From NCBI GenBank assembly GCA_023407575.1, contig JAEYLX010000037.1, forward strand, positions 1-49,332: a stretch of 49,332 nt of DNA. The letters run 5' to 3'. The position numbers and the translations under genes are program-made. The notes below the pieces were generated by a model. That model did not search any database, was not told where the DNA came from, and worked only from the letters and a program-made list of their open reading frames with translations. Below are positions 42,800 through 49,332 of the stretch, piece by piece (position 1 is the first letter of the stretch; every line of letters starts with the position of its first letter). This stretch comes from Bacillota bacterium (GTDB lineage Bacteria; Bacillota; Clostridia; Lachnospirales; Lachnospiraceae).

Positions 42800-43609
42800 T
42801 CAGTCTTTGAATTCTAATCCAGGAACTGGGATTTTCCATTTGGAGTCAAGGGAAGCCATTTTCTTGCCGCCATCATGACCATGCATTCCAGGAAGGCAAA
42901 TCTGTTGATTCTGTAATAATTTAATGCAAAGGTAAACTACAGACTTATCAGTATAATCTTGGAATTCTTCCTCGTTCTTAAAGCCTTCGATAGGTGTGCC
43001 ACAGTCATCAATATTTGCATCAAATACTGCAGACCATTCAAGTTCACAATAAACTGGTTCATTAAAGATTTCAATATTGGATCTGTCAGCTTCTCTGAAA
43101 TTCTTACCCATAATCTTAGGATCAAAATACCTAGCAACCTGAGCAGCTGGATTAGGGGAAATTTTAGGGCGATTATCACAAAAATCAACCTTGGTGTATG
43201 CTTTAAAAGGAATATGAACGGTGGTATCTTTAATAGATCCAGCAATAGCGTTGCCTTTTGAACAACTTCTTGTTGCATATTCAATATTTGCTCTAATATA
43301 ACCTTCAATAAATACTTTATCTGTCGGAGGTATATATCTACACTGTGTTAAGAAGATCTGTTTCTCAACTCTCTTTATCTCGTAAGAACGTTCGTTCAAT
43401 CTAATTCTAGATTCTGTATCAAGCTGTACAATGAATTCGGCAAGAACCTTAGGAACTTTTACGTCTCCTCCAGCCCATGGGTAATTTTCTGCGCCAGACA
43501 AGGTATCGGATTTTACAACAGCAGCATTACAACTATTACCATTACCATTACAATCGCCACCAACAATACTTGTAGATTTTACAACAGCAGAATCATGATG
43601 TTTATCCAT
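42800..43609 (-). CDS. CsxC/DUF3794-like protein, putative spore exosporium or coat component
   Basis: A 269-aa protein with no signal peptide. The N-terminus is Gly/Asn/Cys-rich (GGDCNGNGNSCNAAVV). The core has VPKVLAEFIVQLDTESRIRL, EIKRVEKQIFLTQCRYIP and FIEGYIRANIEYATRSC, the pattern of the SPOCS/DUF3794-related spore proteins called CsxC-like in clostridia. A second beta-rich part and a tail with LPGMHGHDGGKK follow. About ten cysteines fit disulfide cross-linking in a spore layer. AAAGGAGAG precedes the ATG. The family call is from sequence resemblance and moderate. Confidence 0.6.
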   Translation of the reverse strand: MDKHHDSAVVKSTSIVGGDCNGNGNSCNAAVVKSDTLSGAENYPWAGGDVKVPKVLAEFIVQLDTESRIRLNERSYEIKRVEKQIFLTQCRYIPPTDKVFIEGYIRANIEYATRSCSKGNAIAGSIKDTTVHIPFKAYTKVDFCDNRPKISPNPAAQVARYFDPKIMGKNFREADRSNIEIFNEPVYCELEWSAVFDANIDDCGTPIEGFKNEEEFQDYTDKSVVYLCIKLLQNQQICLPGMHGHDGGKKMASLDSKWKIPVPGLEFKD

Positions 43610-43885
43610 ATATAACTCTCCTTTAATTTAGATGTTGTGGATATTTGTTATCCTAATATAATCTATTCGTATGTAAAAAAAAGGTGTATATTCTTGTAGA
43701 AAAAAATAAAATAAAAAGCAGAAAGAGTGAATTTGAGCGAAAATAATATATTTATGGCAATAATAAGACGAAAAAACGACATGAAATTTTTTCTTACTAA
43801 TAAAATATATGGTTTTATCACATATAAAATTAAATAAATTTCCACAATATTTAAATAATAAGATAAAAGTATTAAGAGAAAAGGC

Positions 43886-43913
43886 TTGTGCAATCCATGG
43901 TTTTTGATATAAT
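43886..43913 (+). promoter_or_regulatory. Promoter of the lytic transglycosylase gene
   Basis: TTGTGC (43886-43891), a 16-base spacer and a perfect TATAAT (43908-43913). It gives a leader of about 135 bases. The rest of 43610-43885 is very AT-rich and shows no feature. Confidence 0.55.
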
Positions 43914-43990
43914 TAAGCTATTAATTGTAAAAATATTTCTATACGTAATTTTTATAATAATACTCAATATATGTTACATTTATTTTAACT

Positions 43991-44034
43991 AGGATAAGAT
44001 AATAACCTTATCCTGTCACTTTAAAGATAAGGTT
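43991..44034 (+). promoter_or_regulatory. Two mutually exclusive hairpins in the leader
   Basis: AGGATAAG (43991-43998) can pair with CTTATCCT (44007-44014). AACCTTAT (44004-44011) can instead pair with ATAAGGTT (44027-44034). The two stems share bases 44007-44011. The second lies about 10 bases before the GGGAGG Shine-Dalgarno, so it could affect translation. Confidence 0.4.
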
Positions 44035-44055
44035 GCCTGATATAGGGAGGTTATT

Positions 44056-44847
44056 ATGTCAGAAATTCGAGGAATTACAGGTTTAAATAGTAACTCAATT
44101 ATTAATAATACAACTAAAAAAACGGAAATTAAGGATTTTTCCTCTTATTTAGGTGAATCTAAAAGTATGGATGAGATATTTCAAGAAGCATCCGAGGAAT
44201 ATAATGTACCAATTGAGCTACTAAAGGCAGTCGGTAAAGCAGAATCTAATTTTAATGCAAAGGCTGTATCTAAAGCTGGTGCTCAAGGTGTTATGCAGTT
44301 AATGCCTGCGACGGCAAGAGAATTAGGAGTTTCAGATTCATTTGATGCTGAGCAAAACATTATGGGAGGGGCAAAATATTTATCCAGGCTACTTAAAAAA
44401 TATGATAATAATCCTAGTCTGGCTTTGGCTGCCTATAATGCCGGAAGTGGAAATGTAGCAAAATATGATGGGATTCCCCCCTTTAAGGAAACACAGAATT
44501 ATGTAAAAAAGGTGTTAAATTATATGGGTGATTCAAATCTTGAGGTACTTGAAACAACTTCCAAAAATAGTACAAAAACATCTGCAGCAGCCAATGATAC
44601 TGGGGTACAGCAATATTTTTCCTATACACCTTTGGATGTTACTGCTTCTGCAGACCCACTGGAGATACTTTCTAATTTGTTCACCTATGATGACTATATG
44701 CGATTCCTGGATTTGTTTTTTGAAGATACCGAACAGGAAGATAAAACTACAAATAACTTAGAGGAAGAAAAGAGCTCATCACTTACAAATAATATACAAT
44801 ATAATGCAACTGCACTTAATCTACTAAGAAATCAAAATAGACTATAA
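44056..44847 (+). CDS. Lytic transglycosylase (SLT domain)
   Basis: A 263-aa protein with a complete SLT fold at about residues 48-160: catalytic Glu63 in KAESNFNAKAVS, AQGVMQLMPATARELGV, and ALAAYNAGSGNVAKYDG. It cleaves the MurNAc-GlcNAc bond of peptidoglycan. There is no signal peptide or membrane anchor, so export would need another route, as for flagellar rod-type or spore-related enzymes. The C-terminal ~100 residues are acidic and unassigned. GGGAGG precedes the ATG. Confidence 0.9.
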   Translation: MSEIRGITGLNSNSIINNTTKKTEIKDFSSYLGESKSMDEIFQEASEEYNVPIELLKAVGKAESNFNAKAVSKAGAQGVMQLMPATARELGVSDSFDAEQNIMGGAKYLSRLLKKYDNNPSLALAAYNAGSGNVAKYDGIPPFKETQNYVKKVLNYMGDSNLEVLETTSKNSTKTSAAANDTGVQQYFSYTPLDVTASADPLEILSNLFTYDDYMRFLDLFFEDTEQEDKTTNNLEEEKSSSLTNNIQYNATALNLLRNQNRL

Positions 44848-44939
44848 ACAATCCACTTAATGTCAAATTACATTCATTACCTAAGACTCTAGTGGCTATA
44901 CATGTCCAATGGCATCGAAGGTGATTATGGAGAAGCCCT

Positions 44940-45386
44940 ATGAAACAGACCTTTGAAGCAGTGATTACCCAGCATGAAAATATGAATGCAGCTTATATTG
45001 AACCTCCCTTTTCTGTACCGGAAGTTTTTGGTGCCAAAAGAGTAAAGGTAATCGCAACCTTTGATGGAGTGGAGTATCGTGGATCACTGGTGTTTATGAG
45101 TGGACGTTATTGCATTGGTATGACCCAAGAAATTCGAAATAAAATAGGAAAAACCTTTGGAGATAAAGTCCTGGTAACATTAGAAAAAGATGAAGCGGAA
45201 AGAATAGTCGAAATACCCGAAGATTTACAGCAAGCATTCAGTACTAATCCAATTGCATCGAAAGCCTACGAGGAATTATCCTATACTAAGAAGAAAGAGA
45301 TTGTTACTGGAATACTACAAGCAAAAAAAGATGAAACGAGAAGAAGTAGAATTACAGCAGCAATAAGCAAACTGAAGGGAGAGTAA
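44940..45386 (+). CDS. DUF1905 / YdeI-like protein
   Basis: A 148-aa protein. The N-terminal DUF1905 barrel reads PPFSVPEVFGAKRVKVIATF and IGMTQEIRNKIGKTFGDKV. The C-terminal helical part (SYTKKKEIVTGILQAKKDET) matches the YdeI/OmpD-associated domain. Some family members are annotated as bacteriocin-protection proteins, but the function is not established. GGAG lies 10 bases before the ATG. The dehydrogenase gene starts 57 bases downstream in the same direction. Confidence 0.82.
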   Translation: MKQTFEAVITQHENMNAAYIEPPFSVPEVFGAKRVKVIATFDGVEYRGSLVFMSGRYCIGMTQEIRNKIGKTFGDKVLVTLEKDEAERIVEIPEDLQQAFSTNPIASKAYEELSYTKKKEIVTGILQAKKDETRRSRITAAISKLKGE

Positions 45387-45443
45387 ATACTCTTTTGAGG
45401 ATTGAAAGTATTTTATTATAGGCAAAGAAGGGGCGAGATAATA

Positions 45444-46301
45444 ATGAATGATAAGAAACTAGCTATTGTAACTGGAGCTAACTCCGGAATGGGTAAAGCT
45501 ACTGTGGCAGCATTGGCGGACCAAGGATTTCAGGTTGTAATGTTATGTCGGAACAGGCAACGAGGAGAAAAAGCATTACAAGAACTTCTGGAATATGAGA
45601 ATCGTGATATAAGCCTGATGACTTGTGATCTTGGAGACCTGCAAAATATTCGAGATTTTACAGATGAGTTTAGAAAAGAGTATAAGAAGGTAGATGTATT
45701 AATTAATAATGCAGGTGTGATATCTATAGACAGAAGAGAAACTGTGGATGGACTAGAGGAGCAGTTCGGTGTAAATCATATTGGGCATTTTTTATTAACC
45801 TTACGACTACTGGATTTAATGGATAAAGGCAGTCGAATTATCGTTGTAGCTTCTGGTGCACATAAAGTAGGAAAAATTCACTTTGATGACATTAATTTAA
45901 TAAAGGGTTGTAAAATAAGTCATGTAATTAAAGCATATAGTCAATCAAAGCTTGCCAATATATTGTTTGCACGTGAACTTGCCAGTCGTGTAAAGCATCG
46001 AGGTATCGTAGTTAATTCCTGCCATCCGGGTGCAGTAGCAACTTCAATGGGAATTGATCGTAATACAGGATTTGGCAAGTCCATTACCAACATTTTAAAG
46101 CCGTTTTTCCTAACTCCTGAAGCTGGTGCGAAATCAGCCATTTATCTTGCTAACTCAGAAGAAGGTGGGAGAGTGAGTGGGAAATACTATTATCTTAATA
46201 AAATGGCCAAAACCTCAAAAGCTGCAAAAAGTAAGGTAGCTGCTAAACGATTATTTGAATTAAGTGAAGCAATTACCGGGGAAAAATTTACAACAGAATA
46301 A
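45444..46301 (+). CDS. Short-chain dehydrogenase/reductase
   Basis: A 285-aa NAD(P)-dependent SDR. The cofactor loop is TGANSGMGK (residues 10-18), CDLG binds the adenine, NNAG follows, and the catalytic Ser and YSQSK pair are in VVASGAHKVG and KAYSQSKLANIL. The layout is that of the retinol-dehydrogenase-like classical SDRs; the substrate is unknown. The ATG at 45444 has AAGGGGCGAG upstream; the 14 codons before it add nothing conserved. A hairpin terminator follows at 46321. Confidence 0.9.
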   Translation: MNDKKLAIVTGANSGMGKATVAALADQGFQVVMLCRNRQRGEKALQELLEYENRDISLMTCDLGDLQNIRDFTDEFRKEYKKVDVLINNAGVISIDRRETVDGLEEQFGVNHIGHFLLTLRLLDLMDKGSRIIVVASGAHKVGKIHFDDINLIKGCKISHVIKAYSQSKLANILFARELASRVKHRGIVVNSCHPGAVATSMGIDRNTGFGKSITNILKPFFLTPEAGAKSAIYLANSEEGGRVSGKYYYLNKMAKTSKAAKSKVAAKRLFELSEAITGEKFTTE

Positions 46302-46320
46302 TAAATAACTTCATCAAAGT

Positions 46321-46355
46321 AAGGCTGGCTTAGAAAATGTTCCTAATCCAGCCTT
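46321..46355. terminator. Terminator between convergent SDR and SIMPL genes
   Basis: AAGGCTGG (46321-46328) pairs with CCAGCCTT (46348-46355), with weaker inner pairing TTAG / CTAA. Confidence 0.65.
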
Positions 46356-46414
46356 TGTCAATGCTACAATTATGTTATAAATAGTAAGTCGCTATAATAG
46401 TAGAAAAATATAGC

Positions 46415-47053
46415 TTAATAAGTAAATTCTACTGTTACGGATGCTTCAATATCATTTTGACCTGGCTCAATTGGTGTGGTAGCAATTTCACCCCTCATTG
46501 CTAAAGAACGAGTATAAGGAATTGGTGCTAAACTATTTTCTGTAATTAATACTGGAATTGGTTCATTGGGGATTTTTAAACTAGAACCTATCCCCTTAGC
46601 TTTGTTAATGGCATTTCTGACAGCAAGATTAAGAGCTTGTTGATAATAAAGTTCTGGCTTAGATATGTCAAAACGGATTGACTCAACAATATTAGCTCCA
46701 TTTTTTACTGCAGTATCAATGACTGTACCAACACGAGCAATATCACCAATTGTCACTTCAAATACATTTCGCACCTGATAACCTTGATTAATTCGCTGAC
46801 CATTTTGGAAATCTACCAATTGATCAATTTGATATTGTACTGTTTGGATATCTGTAATTCCAAGTTGCTTTAGGCCCTGTAATACTTGCTGACTTATTCT
46901 TGCATTTTCCATTTGAGCTGCAGTAACGGATTCTCCACTAGTTAAAACACCAAGCCGTAAGCTTGCAAAATCAGGGGACACCGATACTTGACCCTTACCG
47001 TTAAGTACCATTTTCCTTTGAAAGCTGTGTGTATCATCTTTGTATGCTGGCAT
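46415..47053 (-). CDS. SIMPL-domain protein (DUF541)
   Basis: A 212-aa protein with the SIMPL/DUF541 fold: MVLNGKGQVSVSPDFASLRL at the start, IQTVQYQIDQLVDF in the middle, and AVRNAINKAKGIGSSLKI near the end. Family members are mostly exported or lipoproteins of unclear function (YggE, oxidative stress). This one has no signal peptide, which is unusual outside Clostridia. AAGGAGAA lies upstream of the ATG. It diverges from the aldehyde dehydrogenase gene. Confidence 0.87.
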   Translation of the reverse strand: MPAYKDDTHSFQRKMVLNGKGQVSVSPDFASLRLGVLTSGESVTAAQMENARISQQVLQGLKQLGITDIQTVQYQIDQLVDFQNGQRINQGYQVRNVFEVTIGDIARVGTVIDTAVKNGANIVESIRFDISKPELYYQQALNLAVRNAINKAKGIGSSLKIPNEPIPVLITENSLAPIPYTRSLAMRGEIATTPIEPGQNDIEASVTVEFTY

Positions 47054-47178
47054 AGGACGATTCTCCTTAAGGTTCTATCATAGTATATGTGTAAAGTTGC
47101 CTTATTGCTTCACTCATGGAAGAAGTATTTTTTAGTTCAGTATGGAATTGCATTATAATTTAGAAAAGGAGTAGCCAC

Positions 47179-48546
47179 ATGCAGCAAATTGAGTCAATTA
47201 TAACAAAGCAGAGAAATTTTTTTAAGCAAGGAAATACAAAAGAAGTTGCTTTTCGTATTAAATATCTCAAACGGTTGGAAGAGGTAATCCGGTTGAATGA
47301 GAAAGATATATTAGAAGCTTTAAAAAAAGATTTGAATAAAGCTCCCTTTGAAGCATATGCAACAGAAATTGGGATTGTATTAGAAGAATTACGCTTTACA
47401 ATTAAGCATTTACGAGGCTGGGCTACTCCTAGAAGGGTCAGAACCTCACTGGTCAACTTTATATCCACAAGTAGAGTTTATCCAGAGCCCTATGGGATTG
47501 CTTTAATTATTTCTCCCTGGAATTATCCCTTTCAACTAACTTTGGCTCCTTTAATTGGAGCTATTGCTGCCGGCAACTGTGCTGTTATCAAGCCTTCCAA
47601 TGAATCCGTGAATACTTCAAGGGTAATCGAAAAACTACTTAAGCAGGTCTTTGATCAGGAGTATGTTGCAGTTGTTCAAGGCGGCAGAGAGGCGAATCAG
47701 TCACTTCTTAGCCAAAAGTTTGATTATATCTTTTTTACAGGAAGTGTAGCAGTAGGTAAAGTTGTAATGGGTGCTGCTGCTAATAATTTAACCCCAGTAA
47801 CCTTAGAGCTTGGTGGGAAAAGTCCCTGTATCGTTGATGAAACAGCTGATCTTGATATTGCAGCAAGGCGTATTGTTTGGGGAAAGTATGTGAATGCCGG
47901 GCAGACCTGTGTAGCTCCTGATTATTTATTAGTTCAACGCAGTGTTAAAGCTGCCTTGCTGGAAAAGATGAAACAGTATATCCCTCGCTTTTACGAAGGT
48001 AGTGGTAACTATAATGAGTTCCCAAGAATTATTAACGAGAAGCATTTTAAAAGACTGGAAGGACTAATTGAAGGAGAAAAGATAATTATTGGAGGTGAAC
48101 GGAATCTCGAAAGTAAACTCTTTACTCCGACCATTTTAGATCAGATTACTTGGGAGAGTAGGATTATGCAGGAAGAGATATTTGGTCCAATTCTTCCAGT
48201 CATTGAATTTCAATCATTGCAAGAGGTCGTTAATAAATTTAACACACTTCCTAAGCCATTGGCCTTTTATTATTTTACAAAATCAAAAAGCCGAGAGAAG
48301 GCAATGCTAAAAAACGCCTCCTTTGGTGGCGGTTGTATCAATGACACAATTATGCACCTCGTTAGCATGTATTCACCCTTTGGTGGTGTTGGTGATAGCG
48401 GAATGGGGGGTTACCATGGTAAAGCAAGCTTTGACACCTTCTCCCATCATAAGAGTGTTTTAAAAAAATCAATCCATTTTGATATGCCTTTGAGATACCC
48501 TCCTTATAAAAATCATTTAAAATATGTAAAGATGTTTTTAAAATAA
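47179..48546 (+). CDS. Aldehyde dehydrogenase (class 3-like)
   Basis: A 455-aa NAD(P)-dependent dehydrogenase. The active-site Cys is C244 in NAGQTCVAPDYLL and the general base Glu E210 in LELGGKSPCIVDE. The cofactor loop is FFTGSVAVGKVV and SPWNYPFQLTLAPLIGA holds the oxyanion Asn. The short length and the PFGGVGDSGMGGYHGKASFDTF ending are those of the fatty-aldehyde (ALDH3/YwdH-like) group that oxidises medium to long aliphatic aldehydes. AAAAGGAG precedes the ATG. No partner gene is obvious. Confidence 0.93.
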   Translation: MQQIESIITKQRNFFKQGNTKEVAFRIKYLKRLEEVIRLNEKDILEALKKDLNKAPFEAYATEIGIVLEELRFTIKHLRGWATPRRVRTSLVNFISTSRVYPEPYGIALIISPWNYPFQLTLAPLIGAIAAGNCAVIKPSNESVNTSRVIEKLLKQVFDQEYVAVVQGGREANQSLLSQKFDYIFFTGSVAVGKVVMGAAANNLTPVTLELGGKSPCIVDETADLDIAARRIVWGKYVNAGQTCVAPDYLLVQRSVKAALLEKMKQYIPRFYEGSGNYNEFPRIINEKHFKRLEGLIEGEKIIIGGERNLESKLFTPTILDQITWESRIMQEEIFGPILPVIEFQSLQEVVNKFNTLPKPLAFYYFTKSKSREKAMLKNASFGGGCINDTIMHLVSMYSPFGGVGDSGMGGYHGKASFDTFSHHKSVLKKSIHFDMPLRYPPYKNHLKYVKMFLK

Positions 48547-48617
48547 GGAATATAATTACTTAGTTTTACTTTCGCTATATTTTTAGATGACACTAAGCGC
48601 CTTATAGGAGATGAATA

Positions 48618-49205
48618 ATGAAAAAACTAATTCTTGTAACTTCTCCGCCAGCTAGCGGAAAAACCTATATTTCAAAGCAATTATCTAAGACATTAAAGCA
48701 TGTGGTATATCTCGATAAAGATACTCTTATTGTGCTATCCAAGCAAATTTTTAAAGTGGCAAATCAGACTTATGACCGAAGCTCTAGCTTTTTTGAAGAG
48801 AACATTCGTGATTTTGAATATGAGGCAGTGGTGGCTCTGGCGCTGGAGGCACTGGACTATGATGATATAGTTTTAATCAATGCACCATTTACAGAGGAGA
48901 TAAGAGATATCAATTACATTCAGCAGTTGAAGGATAAATTAAAGGAAAAGAATGCTAGACTTGTAGTGGTATGGGTAGATACATCAATAGAAGTATGTAG
49001 ACAACGTATGATCGCACGGAATTCTGACAGAGATACCTGGAAACTATCTCACTGGGAGGAGTATATTGCAGACTGTAATTTTAGTCCGCCAAGCACCCTG
49101 GATGATCCAATGGTCATTGATGATCTATTAATTTTTAAAAATTCTTCTGAAGAAGAATATCAAGAGTCACTTAAAAGGATAGTAGGAATATTGGAAACAC
49201 CTTAG
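48618..49205 (+). CDS. P-loop kinase/ATPase (AAA_33-like)
   Basis: A 195-aa protein with Walker A SPPASGKTYISKQL (residues 9-22), an Asp pair in YLDKDTLIVLSK and a basic lid region (RQRMIARNSDRDTWK). This is the layout of small polynucleotide/zeta-toxin-like or shikimate-kinase-like P-loop kinases; the substrate is not known. AGGAGATG lies before the ATG. It is the last gene before the GC-rich edge. Confidence 0.82.
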   Translation: MKKLILVTSPPASGKTYISKQLSKTLKHVVYLDKDTLIVLSKQIFKVANQTYDRSSSFFEENIRDFEYEAVVALALEALDYDDIVLINAPFTEEIRDINYIQQLKDKLKEKNARLVVVWVDTSIEVCRQRMIARNSDRDTWKLSHWEEYIADCNFSPPSTLDDPMVIDDLLIFKNSSEEEYQESLKRIVGILETP

Positions 49206-49213
49206 AAATCAAG

Positions 49214-49332
49214 ACCACCGGCTTAGCCGGTGGTTTGCTCTGCCCCTATAAGGGGCTTTTACCTGCCAGCGCCCGGAAGGCGCCCTGAGGGATTTGCCAA
49301 CCGCACTGCTTCCTCAGGCCTGCCCTAAAGGG
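49214..49332. mobile_element. GC-rich hairpin cluster, possible end of an IS200/IS605-type element
   Basis: Composition jumps to GC-rich. Four hairpins follow in ~105 bases: ACCACCGGC-TTA-GCCGGTGGT (49214-49234), GCCCCT-ATA-AGGGGC with four T (49242-49260), GCGCC / GGCGC (49269-49283) and CCTGAGG / CCTCAGG (49284-49318). Subterminal hairpins next to a gene and without flanking inverted repeats are what IS200/IS605 ends look like. The first two could also simply terminate the P-loop gene. No transposase is inside the window. Confidence 0.4.

Overview
The window is low-GC, mostly plus-strand DNA with strong AGGAGG-type ribosome binding sites. It carries spore-associated genes (CotH-like, CsxC-like), clostridial families (DUF3793, EFR1 ferredoxins, YitT, many lipoproteins) and a large secreted glucanase. 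This points to an anaerobic, spore-forming, polysaccharide-degrading Clostridia, most likely a Lachnospiraceae of the Lachnoclostridium phytofermentans type. The assignment is inferred from gene content, not from a search. I saw no rRNA, tRNA, CRISPR array or intact transposon.

Layout. 0-8.3 kb: purine-rich 13-bp repeats, a MetE-like methyltransferase, a YitT membrane protein, then a response regulator/sensor kinase pair followed by an ABC ATPase and an FtsX-type permease (a probable envelope-stress or peptide-export module). 8.3-11.8 kb: GNAT acetyltransferase, a deleted EFR1 flavodoxin-ferredoxin pseudogene, MsrB, a secreted NlpC/P60 hydrolase and the decayed remnant of a second one. 11.9-14.5 kb: a TetM/EF-G-like ribosomal GTPase fused to a YacP/Rae1-like NYN nuclease domain. 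14.7-21.2 kb: an RCC1-repeat lipoprotein with a late frameshift, a minus-strand ABC exporter with a divergent TetR regulator, and an unknown membrane protein. 21.5-25.7 kb: an HD phosphohydrolase with an SsuBC-like importer, whose likely binding protein lies convergently beyond a tandem repeat and shares the minus strand with a polysaccharide deacetylase. 26-33 kb: a metallophosphoesterase lipoprotein, TetR plus flavodoxin, an MFS transporter fused to DUF2804, a double GNAT protein and YaaA. 33-34.4 kb: a DUF3793-flavodoxin operon behind two promoter/operator units sharing GTTAG-N6-CTAAC, with a possible small RNA between them. 34.6-43.6 kb: CotH-like lipoprotein, a bicovalent-type FAD oxidase, a 1211-aa GH87-like alpha-1,3-glucanase and a CsxC-like spore protein. 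43.9-49.3 kb: lytic transglycosylase, DUF1905/YdeI-like protein, short-chain dehydrogenase, SIMPL-domain protein, aldehyde dehydrogenase and a small P-loop protein. The window ends in a GC-rich, hairpin-dense segment that resembles the end of an IS200/IS605-type element.

The best leads are the GTPase-NYN fusion (translation GTPase and A-site nuclease in one chain), the duplicated GTTAG-N6-CTAAC control region with its candidate RNA, the MFS-DUF2804 fusion, and the structured GC-rich right edge. Starts were moved downstream of the longest reading frame wherever a clear Shine-Dalgarno sequence favoured it; these cases are noted in the entries.
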